DNA of 10,945 nt from an uncultured Deinococcales bacterium (GTDB lineage Bacteria > Deinococcota > Deinococci > Deinococcales > Trueperaceae): the NCBI GenBank assembly GCA_937934635.1, contig CALGZD010000392.1, positions 1-10,945 of the forward strand, in the 5' to 3' direction. Positions 1-6,728 of the stretch are shown in pieces (position 1 is the first letter of the stretch; every line of letters starts with the position of its first letter). The translations under genes were made by a program, and so were the position numbers. Below the pieces are notes generated by a model that saw only the letters and a list, made by a program, of their open reading frames with translations, did not search any database and was not told the DNA's origin.

Positions 1-63
1 TGAAACCATGTTAAACTCTTTGCTGAAGTTTTATTGATGTAAAGAAGCAACCAATTTATTTTC

Positions 64-1746
64 ATGACGCAGCATTTTCAAAAGCTATACCGCAGTACTA
101 CCTCAAAAAGAAGTAGTGTCTTTAATCTGTGGAGCTTGATAACGCTCTTACTTGCCCTGCTCATCCTCTGCCCTATCGCACTCGTCATTGTCAGAAGCTT
201 TGCATCATCAGGTGATACATGGCAGCACCTCATGAGTTTTTTGCTACCACGCTATATTCAAAATTCCTTTTTCCTCATGATTGGCGTGGGAATACTTGTA
301 AGTATTGTTGGTATCAGCACAGCTTGGCTAGTCAGTATGTGTCGTTTCCCTGGTAGACGCCTGTTTGAGTGGGCACTATTGCTACCACTAGCCATGCCCG
401 CTTACATCTTGGCTTATACCTATACAGACTTTTTACAATTTGCAGGACCCTTACAAAGCTTCTTGCGAGATACTTTCGAGTGGTCAAAGGGTGACTACTG
501 GTTTCCTGAAATACGCTCTCGTAGTGGCGCAACGCTCATGCTAGCCCTAGCACTTTTCCCCTATGTCTATATGCTCACTCGCTCATCTTTTCTTGAACAG
601 TCAAGTAGTATTTTAGAGGCTAGTCGTAGTTTAGGTCGTGGTCCATGGCAAAGTTTTTTTAATATCTCACTGCCCTTGGCTCGCCCAGCCATCGTTGCAG
701 GCGTTGCACTTGCACTTATGGAAACACTTGGCGATTTTGGAACTGTCCATTACTTTTCTGTGCAGACTTTTGCAACAGGTATTTACAGCCACTGGATTAG
801 CTTTGATGCTCAAAGCCAAATCGCAGCAGCACAACTTGCCAGCATGTTACTTGGTTTTGTTCTCACGCTTGTTTTACTAGAGCGTCTCTCTCGCCACAAC
901 AACCGATATCAACAACAACCAACCTCTAGTCGTTATAAAGGCTTAAGCACCTATCATCTGAAAGGATTTCGCGCTTTAGCTGCTTGGCTACTTTGCTTTA
1001 TCCCTATTCTTTTAGGCTTTATTCTTCCAGCAGCGCTACTCCTGCATATGGCACTGACCAATCCTGATATAAGCCTAAGTGGCAATCTGATATTTTATGC
1101 TAGAAATACCCTTCTACTCGCAACGATTGCTGCACTAATCACGGTAACTATGGCACTGATCATTGCTTACAGCGTGCGTTTACAACCCAGTCGACTCAAC
1201 AAACTACTCAGCCAGCTTGCTGCCATCGGCTATGCTGTACCTGGCTCTGTGATTGCAGTTGGTGTTTTACTCAGCATTGCGCTACTAAATGATAGTCTTG
1301 CAGCCATCGTAAATTGGTTTGGCTCAGGAGCAGATTTATATATAGGTGGAAGTGTCATTGCTTTAATTTTTGCCTACGTAGTACGTTTCTTGGCGGTAGC
1401 ACATGGTGGCATCGAAAGTAGTCTTGCCAAAATCACCTCAACTATGGATGATGCAGCACGAAGCCTTGGCTATAATCGTCTGCTTAGTCTCTGGCACGTT
1501 CATGCGCCTATGCTCAAAAATAGTTTATTGACTGCCATGCTACTGGTTTTTGTAGATGTAAGCAAAGAGCTACCAGCAACATTAATTGTTAGACCCTTTA
1601 ACTTTGAAACCTTGGCAGTTCGGACCTACCGCTTGGCAAGCGACGAACGTCTTATAGAATCATCTGGCTTAGCCCTAGCTATTGTGCTTGTAGGCATCAT
1701 CCCAGTCATTATTTTGAGCCATGCCATCAGTGATTCACGAAAATAA
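64..1746 (+). CDS. fbpB: Iron(III) ABC transporter permease, two-domain (FbpB/SfuB type)
   Basis: Inner-membrane permease of a ferric-iron ABC importer: it would pass Fe3+ from a periplasmic binding protein into the cytoplasm, driven by a separate ATPase. The 560-residue length fits the fused family in which two MetI-like permease domains are joined in one chain. Many hydrophobic segments are visible, starting with residues about 20-46. Each half carries the cytoplasmic EAA loop that docks on the ATPase: residues 185-204 (E185-A186, G191, then L203-P204) and residues 462-469 onward (DDAARSLG), where the usual LP is replaced by AP. A polar linker rich in Asn, Gln and Ser near residues 273-295 separates the halves. 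No strong Shine-Dalgarno site sits at the usual distance; an AAGAAG lies about 16 nt upstream. The binding protein and ATPase are not in the window. The substrate is inferred from overall family resemblance; another MetI-type substrate such as thiamine is less likely. Confidence 0.9.
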   Translation: MTQHFQKLYRSTTSKRSSVFNLWSLITLLLALLILCPIALVIVRSFASSGDTWQHLMSFLLPRYIQNSFFLMIGVGILVSIVGISTAWLVSMCRFPGRRLFEWALLLPLAMPAYILAYTYTDFLQFAGPLQSFLRDTFEWSKGDYWFPEIRSRSGATLMLALALFPYVYMLTRSSFLEQSSSILEASRSLGRGPWQSFFNISLPLARPAIVAGVALALMETLGDFGTVHYFSVQTFATGIYSHWISFDAQSQIAAAQLASMLLGFVLTLVLLERLSRHNNRYQQQPTSSRYKGLSTYHLKGFRALAAWLLCFIPILLGFILPAALLLHMALTNPDISLSGNLIFYARNTLLLATIAALITVTMALIIAYSVRLQPSRLNKLLSQLAAIGYAVPGSVIAVGVLLSIALLNDSLAAIVNWFGSGADLYIGGSVIALIFAYVVRFLAVAHGGIESSLAKITSTMDDAARSLGYNRLLSLWHVHAPMLKNSLLTAMLLVFVDVSKELPATLIVRPFNFETLAVRTYRLASDERLIESSGLALAIVLVGIIPVIILSHAISDSRK

Positions 1747-1754
1747 TAGATATT

Positions 1755-2750
1755 ATGACATATGAAATAAACATTCCAGAATGGGCAGTTGAGATTTATT
1801 CAGACTTAAGCGATTGGGAAAGGCATAGTGTCGCCGTAAGCACTATGGCACCCGATGGCATTTGGAAATTTGAGCTTCCTGAAGACGCATACTTTGAATA
1901 TTGTTTTGTAGATGCAGAAGGAAAAATGAAAGCTGACCCTAACAATGACCTCAAAGCAGATTCACCTTGGTATCCCGCTGCAAGAGTTATCCAAGGTCCA
2001 GAGTATCAAGCAAGTAAGCACCTATATCCTGAAGAACTAAACCTAAACGAATTAAAACGCTACAAAATTGACTCAACGCATTTAGAGCCTGAACTAGCAG
2101 AGCGTAGACGCATCATGAGTTATACCCCTAAAGGATTTGAAGATTCAGAACTTTCAATCGTCTATGTCCAAGATGGTTTAGCCTATGCTCGTGTTGCCCA
2201 ATTGCCCTTAGTGCTTGAAACCTTAGTCCAAGCAAAGAAATTTAAACCTGCACATTTGGTCTTCATAGAGCCCAAAGACCGAGCTATTGAATATCCGTAC
2301 CATGAGGGTTACCAAAGCTTTGTAATGGACGAAGTGCTACCAAAAATGGAAGCAGAATTAGCTTTTAATGGAAATCGTATAGCCATGGGTGCTAGCCTTG
2401 GTGGACTTGTGAGTGGACTGTTAGCATGGAATTATCCAAAGCACTTCAGCACAGTCGTAAGTCAGTCAGGGGCTTTTTTGGGGAGTCCTGAAGATATGGA
2501 TTACTACGGTAGCGAGACAGCGTGGTTGCTCGAGCAAATCAACGAGAGCGACCCAAAGCGCTTCACTAACGGACTTCGTTGGTATGTAGATTGTGGCAAC
2601 CTTGAGTGGCTACGCAACATCAATCAAGATATCTTTCAAGCCTTAGAAGAAAAAGGCTATGAGACTAGCTCACAATTTAGAAATGCTGGTCACAACTGGG
2701 TCAATTGGCGCAATGGCTTAGCAGATGCACTGAAATTTGCACTACGCTAA
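1755..2750 (+). CDS. Enterochelin-esterase-like alpha/beta hydrolase
   Basis: A serine hydrolase of the putative-esterase family (Fes/esterase D type). Residues 1 to about 80 resemble the early-set beta domain found at the N-terminus of Fes-like enzymes, and about 115-331 form the alpha/beta hydrolase domain. The nucleophile elbow is G212-A213-S214-L215-G216. The catalytic His is probably H313 in GHNW, and the acid is D279 or a nearby Glu. There is no signal peptide, so it should be cytoplasmic. The gene starts 8 bp after the iron permease stop, so the two are probably co-transcribed. Fes enzymes hydrolyse ferric catecholate siderophores to release iron, and the context fits a role in iron release, but the true substrate cannot be read from sequence. 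Other members of this superfamily act on different esters, so this is a family-level call. Confidence 0.83.
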   Translation: MTYEINIPEWAVEIYSDLSDWERHSVAVSTMAPDGIWKFELPEDAYFEYCFVDAEGKMKADPNNDLKADSPWYPAARVIQGPEYQASKHLYPEELNLNELKRYKIDSTHLEPELAERRRIMSYTPKGFEDSELSIVYVQDGLAYARVAQLPLVLETLVQAKKFKPAHLVFIEPKDRAIEYPYHEGYQSFVMDEVLPKMEAELAFNGNRIAMGASLGGLVSGLLAWNYPKHFSTVVSQSGAFLGSPEDMDYYGSETAWLLEQINESDPKRFTNGLRWYVDCGNLEWLRNINQDIFQALEEKGYETSSQFRNAGHNWVNWRNGLADALKFALR

Positions 2751-2779
2751 GCACTTCAAAAAAACGTATTACAGTTTTA

Positions 2780-2808
2780 ACCTCTCAACTTTTTAAAAGT
2801 CGAGAGGT
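2780..2808. terminator. Hairpin between convergent genes
   Basis: ACCTCTC (2780-2786) pairs with GAGAGGT (2802-2808). After one A-C mismatch, ACTTT pairs with AAAGT around a TTA loop. It lies between the esterase stop and the membrane-protein stop. No T-run follows directly on the plus strand. On the minus strand a run of seven T (complement of 2758-2764) lies about 16 nt beyond the stem. It is probably a terminator, possibly bidirectional. Confidence 0.55.
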
Positions 2809-2839
2809 AATCTCTGATAATATAAGTAATCTCAAATGT

Positions 2840-3196
2840 TCAAGTATTCGTCTCATTAGATTGAGACAGACGAACTGCCTTTTCTCGAACAGAGCGCAAA
2901 TGCAATGACCTTGCATCACCAAGAAGCGCCTGCGAAATGCCAAGCATAATCGCAGCAAGCACCCAATAAATCCATCTTAGTGGGTTTAAGCCCTCAGCAT
3001 TGCCAAGCACTATGATTGCAGGGTCAAAGCCCCAAGAGGTAAAAAAGACAAAACCTAGAAATGCAGCACTATAACCAAGAATTCTTAAAAGCCACATGTT
3101 ATCTGGCACTCTATCCAGAATAAATCGATTTGCTAAAAAGACACACAACAAATTGATGATAAAAAATATGATTGTATATAGTAGTACATCAGCCAT
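2840..3196 (-). CDS. Small three-helix membrane protein, unknown function
   Basis: A 118-residue protein whose family I do not recognise. Three hydrophobic segments are visible at about residues 4-26, 37-58 and 72-93, followed by a polar, charged tail of about 25 residues (RSLHLRSVREKAVRLSQSNE) likely to lie in the cytoplasm. The start is well supported: AAAGGAG (complement of 3203-3209) lies 6 nt before the ATG. It begins 25 bp after the agmatinase stop on the same strand, so the two are probably one operon. That position would suit an accessory or transport role for the agmatinase product or substrate, but three helices are few for a transporter and nothing in the sequence proves a link. 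Confidence 0.72.
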   Translation of the reverse strand: MADVLLYTIIFFIINLLCVFLANRFILDRVPDNMWLLRILGYSAAFLGFVFFTSWGFDPAIIVLGNAEGLNPLRWIYWVLAAIMLGISQALLGDARSLHLRSVREKAVRLSQSNETNT

Positions 3197-3202
3197 AATC
3201 CA

Positions 3203-3209
3203 CTCCTTT
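3203..3209 (-). promoter_or_regulatory. Strong ribosome binding site for the small membrane protein
   Basis: On the minus strand AAAGGAG sits 6 nt upstream of the ATG at 3196. This is the best Shine-Dalgarno match in the window. It supports both the start codon and the reality of the small gene. Confidence 0.75.
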
Positions 3210-3221
3210 GTTTATCAACTA

Positions 3222-4124
3222 TTAACTATATTTCTCCTGCATCATACCCATCACTTCATAGATGATTTTCAATGCAGCTAAAGCAGTCACATCCTTGTGA
3301 TCTAAGGGCGGACTAACTTCCACAATATCCATAGCTTGAATTGGTAAGGCTTCAAAAAGCAAGTGCAAAAGTTCTAAACACTCACGGGTAGATAAGCCAC
3401 CTGCTTCTGGCGTACCCGTACCAGGCGCATAGGCAGGGTCAAGCCCGTCGATATCGAGGCTAAAATACACTGCGTCGCACTCTTTCATTTGCTCAATCAG
3501 TGCCGCAGCTACAGATTCAATACCGTGTTTATAGACATGTCTAGCAGTAAAATTACCTACTTCAGGATGCGCCTTAAAATACTCTACTTCTTCTGTTAGG
3601 TAAGAACGCAAACCTACAAACGCTAAATGCTCAGGTTGTAGCTTGGTATCCTCCACATTACGCCGAGCTGTACAGGCATGACTCCACTTATGCCCTTCAA
3701 ACTCATCAATAAGATCAGGGTGCGAATCAAACTGAATATAGCCAACCTTAGCTTTTTTGCTGTCTGCAAAAGCCTGAAACAAAGGAATACCCACACTGTG
3801 GTCTCCTCCAATAAAAAAAGCGAGCTTGTGCTGATTCATCAACTCTGCTGCTTTTGTCTCAATACTTTTAAAATAGCGCTCCCAGTTCAAATCAGACTCA
3901 ACATCACCATAGTCTGCAATACAGGGCTTCAGTGCTACCCCTTCCTCAGTAAAAAAAGCCAAGTGTGGCGTAATGCTCCGCAAACGTTCAGGTGCATGTC
4001 GTGTGCCTGTTCGCCAACTCACTGCGCCATCAAAAGGAATGCCAAGTAAGCCAATATTGGCCTCCGCAGGATTTTTATGGAGCAAGCCACTCCACATATC
4101 TCTATGTTCAACAAGTTTTGCCAT
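3222..4124 (-). CDS. speB: Agmatinase-family ureohydrolase
   Basis: A metal-dependent ureohydrolase of the arginase/agmatinase family. The likely reaction is agmatine plus water to putrescine plus urea, in the cytoplasm. From the chosen start it has 300 residues, normal for the family. All six di-manganese ligands are present: H109 in GGDHS, D133, H135 and D137 in DSHPD, and D224 and D226 in SLDIDGLDP. The following GTGTPEAGGLSTRE segment is typical of agmatinase-like members rather than classical arginases. The frame stays open to a TTG at 4181, but the ATG at 4124 is preferred because AGGA lies 8 nt upstream, the residues before it look non-native, and the longer form would overlap the divergent gene. 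It leads a two-gene unit with the small membrane protein. Guanidinobutyrase or a related guanidino hydrolase is an alternative, since close substrates share the ligands. Confidence 0.88.
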   Translation of the reverse strand: MAKLVEHRDMWSGLLHKNPAEANIGLLGIPFDGAVSWRTGTRHAPERLRSITPHLAFFTEEGVALKPCIADYGDVESDLNWERYFKSIETKAAELMNQHKLAFFIGGDHSVGIPLFQAFADSKKAKVGYIQFDSHPDLIDEFEGHKWSHACTARRNVEDTKLQPEHLAFVGLRSYLTEEVEYFKAHPEVGNFTARHVYKHGIESVAAALIEQMKECDAVYFSLDIDGLDPAYAPGTGTPEAGGLSTRECLELLHLLFEALPIQAMDIVEVSPPLDHKDVTALAALKIIYEVMGMMQEKYS

Positions 4125-4132
4125 AAGGCTTA

Positions 4133-4136
4133 TCCT
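4133..4136 (-). promoter_or_regulatory. Ribosome binding site fixing the agmatinase start
   Basis: On the minus strand AGGA lies 8 nt before the ATG at 4124. No comparable site precedes the in-frame TTG at 4181, so this site decides the start. Confidence 0.6.
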
Positions 4137-4156
4137 ACACCTTACATCTCCAGCTT

Positions 4157-4165
4157 TGCTACAAT
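4157..4165 (+). promoter_or_regulatory. Extended -10 promoter for the radical SAM gene
   Basis: TGCTACAAT matches an extended -10 element (TGn followed by TACAAT, one base from TATAAT). No good -35 is visible, which is normal for this promoter class. Transcription would start near 4171-4173, only 2-4 nt before the ATG at 4175. It lies in the 50-bp gap between divergent genes. Confidence 0.5.
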
Positions 4166-4174
4166 ACTTATGCA

Positions 4175-5632
4175 ATGGCAACCTCTAGATACGCTGATAT
4201 CTCTACGCTTAACAAGCTTAAACCACTTAAACACGGTCAAAGACAAGCAAAGAATGCCATTGTTTTTATAGAATACAGCTATAATCGCTATAGCCTAGCT
4301 ACACTTACAGGTGTTCTTGAAGTAGACAAACGCTTAGAAAAAATGGAAATACTTTTCTTGCGAGCAGAAAAGAAAAAAACGCTTGAAGATGAAGCAAATC
4401 GTCAACTTGCCAAAGATATTGCTGACCTAGCTAGTGGCTTTGACCAACTCGTCGTCGCCTTCTCTTTTCATACCCCAAATGTCATAGCTATGGGTACAAC
4501 CATTACCTTGATACGCCAACAACTTGAAACCGAAAAGCTTGATAACGTAACACTCATTGCAGGTGGTCCACACCCTGCTGGTGACCCAATCGGCACATTA
4601 CACATGGGCACTGATGTTGTGATTGTTGGTGAGGGTGAAGTTGCTCTGCCAGAATTTTTAGATAGGTTATTTTCACATCAGGGCTACAGCGATGTACTAG
4701 GTCTTGCCTACTTTCAGGATAAAGGGCAAGAAGAAGATTACGTTTTCACAGGTCGCCCCAAACCCATTGACCTAAGTGACTACCCGCCTTTTGCACCAAA
4801 ATATATGCGTTTCTCTCCGATTGAAATTGGTCGGGGTTGCCCTTGGGCTTGTAAATTTTGCCAAACTCCTTTTCTGATGGGTGGACGTATGCGCTACCGC
4901 TCTGTTGAGAGCACTCTGAAATATGCTGAAATCGGTCACGGCAAAGGCTTTAAAGATGTTAGGTTCACAACACCCGTTTCCTTTGCATATGGCTCACCAG
5001 ATGGTCGAAGCGTAAATCTAGATGCAATCGAAGAACTTCTCAAACCTCTCTCTAAACTCTTTGGCAAAAAACATGTGTACTTTGGTTCTTTCCCTTCCGA
5101 AGTTCGTCCTGAAAATATTTCTGCTGAAGCACTGACTTTAGTTCAGAAATACTGTGGCAATGACAACCTCATCATTGGCGCTCAATCAGGCAGTGAACGT
5201 ATGCTCAAAGCTATCCACCGTGGTCATGGTATCGAAGATGTTATTCGAGCAACACAGCTTATTCTGGATTTTGGCATGACTGCAAACGTAGACTTCATTT
5301 ACGGAATGCCAGGGGAAACTGAAGAAGATATCGAGGCAACAAAGCTACTCATTGAAAAACTCACGGCTATGGGTGCTAGAGTTCACAGCCACAGTTTTAT
5401 GCCTTTAGTTGGTACACCCTTTAGTGATCAAGCTCCAGGAAAAGTCAGTAAAGAAATGAGCGAATGGTTGGATCAACTGCGTGGTAAAGGTTTAGAATAC
5501 GGCAATTGGAAATCACAAGAAATCATTGCTGAAGAAAGCACAAGTTTCATATCTAAACAACAAGCCGAGCAACAAGCTAAACAACAAGCAAGCAGTCAAA
5601 TCAAGTTAAAACCTTCAAGAAGTGAGTATTAA
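4175..5632 (+). CDS. B12-binding-type radical SAM protein (MJ_1487-like family)
   Basis: A radical SAM enzyme, likely of the cobalamin-binding class. Residues about 28-190 resemble a B12-binding Rossmann domain, with AGGPHPAGDP and GEGEVALPEFL. The radical SAM core follows, with the iron-sulfur motif C222-x3-C226-x2-C229 (GRGCPWACKFC). Later segments such as FPSEVRPE, GAQSGSERML, DFIYGMPGE and SFMPLVGTP resemble, from memory, the uncharacterised MJ_1487 family. The reaction is unknown; B12 radical SAM enzymes often methylate unactivated carbons or rearrange rings. The C-terminus ends in a Q-rich tail with QQAE, QQAK and QQAS in tandem, probably disordered. ATG at 4175 is the only usable start before the conserved region, yet it has no Shine-Dalgarno site and a promoter just upstream, so the mRNA may be leaderless. 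The stop is immediately followed by the dipeptidase ATG, so the two form an operon. Confidence 0.85.
   Translation: MATSRYADISTLNKLKPLKHGQRQAKNAIVFIEYSYNRYSLATLTGVLEVDKRLEKMEILFLRAEKKKTLEDEANRQLAKDIADLASGFDQLVVAFSFHTPNVIAMGTTITLIRQQLETEKLDNVTLIAGGPHPAGDPIGTLHMGTDVVIVGEGEVALPEFLDRLFSHQGYSDVLGLAYFQDKGQEEDYVFTGRPKPIDLSDYPPFAPKYMRFSPIEIGRGCPWACKFCQTPFLMGGRMRYRSVESTLKYAEIGHGKGFKDVRFTTPVSFAYGSPDGRSVNLDAIEELLKPLSKLFGKKHVYFGSFPSEVRPENISAEALTLVQKYCGNDNLIIGAQSGSERMLKAIHRGHGIEDVIRATQLILDFGMTANVDFIYGMPGETEEDIEATKLLIEKLTAMGARVHSHSFMPLVGTPFSDQAPGKVSKEMSEWLDQLRGKGLEYGNWKSQEIIAEESTSFISKQQAEQQAKQQASSQIKLKPSRSEY
5558..5593 (+). repeat. In-frame 12-bp tandem repeat, three copies, in the radical SAM tail
   Basis: Three 12-bp units, each with the core CAACAAGC or a close variant, encode QQAE, QQAK and QQAS (residues 462-473). 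The repeat lies after the conserved enzyme domains, so copy changes would probably be tolerated. Confidence 0.85.
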
Positions 5633-6694
5633 ATGTCAAAACTAGCTATAGCTGACATCCCCGTAGCTGACATCCCCGTATTTGATGGTCACAACGATGT
5701 TCTTCTAGAATGTGGCTACCGAAGTAACCGCTCTTTTTTCAAAGAAAGCACCAACGGACATCTTGACTTCCCAAGAATGCAACGCTCAAATTTTGCTGGC
5801 GGTTTCTTTGCATGTTTTATTCCCAATGAAGACAGCGATGGTTCACTACCCGATACCGATGGCAGACCACCTCTAGCAGCCCCTTTAGATACTGACTATG
5901 CCTATAAAGTTGCCATGCACCAATCCGCAGCACTATTTCGATGGGAAGAACAATCAGAAGGTAAGCTCAAAATTGTCAGAACCGTTGAGGAGATCAAAAA
6001 CTGTCTAGCAACCGATACCATCGCTGCTATCTACCACTTTGAAGGCGCAGAAGCCATCGATAACGACCTCTATGCTTTAGATGTTTTTTACAATGCTGGC
6101 TTGCGCTCACTTGGACCTGTATGGAGCCGACCAACCATTTTTGCAACAGGTGTGCCTTTTGGCTTTCCAGATTCTCCAGACCAAGGTCCAGGCTTAACAG
6201 ATGCAGGAAAACGGCTTGTCACGAGGTGCAATGAACTTGGCATCATGCTCGATGTATCTCACTTAAATGAAAAAGGCTTTTGGGATGTAGAAAAGCTGAG
6301 CACTAAACCTATAGTAGCCACACACAGCGCAGCATGGACACTGTGCAACAGTCCAAGAAATCTTAGCGACAAACAGCTAGATGCCATCAAAGCTTCTAAC
6401 GGTCTAGTTGGCGTCAATTACCATATTGGATTTTTGCGAGAAGATGGACGCAGTACAAAACAAACGTCACTTACTGAAATTGTTCGACATGCGACTTATA
6501 TCGCTGAGCGCATTGGCATAGAACACGTTGCGCTTGGTTCAGACTTTGATGGCGCAAATATGCCCCATGATTTAACTGATGTTACTGCACTGCCTAAATT
6601 ACTCGAAGCTTTTGCAAACGCTGGTTTTGATAGGGAAAGTATTGAATTGATTGCTTACAAAAACTGGTTAGGTGTCTTGGAAGCAACTTGGTAA
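5633..6694 (+). CDS. Membrane dipeptidase family (peptidase M19)
   Basis: A zinc dipeptidase of the M19 (renal dipeptidase) family. It cleaves dipeptides, often accepting a D-residue at the C-terminal side. The 353-residue length is normal. The binuclear metal ligands are all visible: H20 and D22 in DGHND, E137 in YHFEGAE, H210 in LDVSHL and H231 in ATHSAA. D304 in GSDFDG matches the conserved late acidic residue. There is no signal peptide or anchor, so despite the family name it should be cytoplasmic. The ATG directly follows the TAA of the radical SAM gene with no spacer, and AAGAAG lies about 10 nt upstream inside that gene, which suggests translational coupling. Residues 7-16 are an exact duplication (ADIPV twice) made by a 15-bp tandem repeat. 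The catalytic site looks intact. The natural substrate is unknown; the context suggests a dipeptide or amide made or altered by the partner enzyme, which is inference. Confidence 0.9.
   Translation: MSKLAIADIPVADIPVFDGHNDVLLECGYRSNRSFFKESTNGHLDFPRMQRSNFAGGFFACFIPNEDSDGSLPDTDGRPPLAAPLDTDYAYKVAMHQSAALFRWEEQSEGKLKIVRTVEEIKNCLATDTIAAIYHFEGAEAIDNDLYALDVFYNAGLRSLGPVWSRPTIFATGVPFGFPDSPDQGPGLTDAGKRLVTRCNELGIMLDVSHLNEKGFWDVEKLSTKPIVATHSAAWTLCNSPRNLSDKQLDAIKASNGLVGVNYHIGFLREDGRSTKQTSLTEIVRHATYIAERIGIEHVALGSDFDGANMPHDLTDVTALPKLLEAFANAGFDRESIELIAYKNWLGVLEATW
5651..5680 (+). repeat. Perfect 15-bp tandem duplication in the dipeptidase N-terminus
   Basis: GCTGACATCCCCGTA occurs at 5651-5665 and again at 5666-5680 without a mismatch. 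It is in frame and doubles ADIPV just before the catalytic HND motif. Identity at the wobble positions suggests a recent event. Confidence 0.95.
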
Positions 6695-6698
6695 ATAA

Positions 6699-6720
6699 TT
6701 AGTAACTAATTGGTTACTAA
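6699..6720. terminator. Stem-loop between convergent genes
   Basis: TTAGTAAC (6699-6706) and GTTACTAA (6713-6720) form a perfect 8-bp stem with a 6-nt loop. It lies 4 bp after the dipeptidase stop and 8 bp beyond the lipoprotein stop. The stem is AT-rich and no T-run follows, so it would be a weak intrinsic terminator or an end-protecting hairpin for both transcripts. Confidence 0.5.
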
Positions 6721-6728
6721 GCAGAAAG

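Noticed and set aside
8..37. Tail of an upstream gene or a tiny reading frame ending with TGA at 35-37
   Set aside because: The frame is open from base 2 to 37 and could be the C-terminus of a preceding transporter gene, but 11 codons are too few to support any call.
638..880. An 80-residue plus-strand reading frame
   Set aside because: It lies in another frame inside the permease, over its EAA loop, and has no features of its own.
3678..4049. A 123-residue plus-strand reading frame
   Set aside because: It is antisense to the agmatinase, whose motifs are fully conserved there; no family resemblance is seen.
4125..4181. A longer agmatinase starting at TTG 4181
   Set aside because: It would run into the divergent radical SAM gene, has no ribosome binding site, and adds residues that do not look like the family; the ATG at 4124 has a good site.
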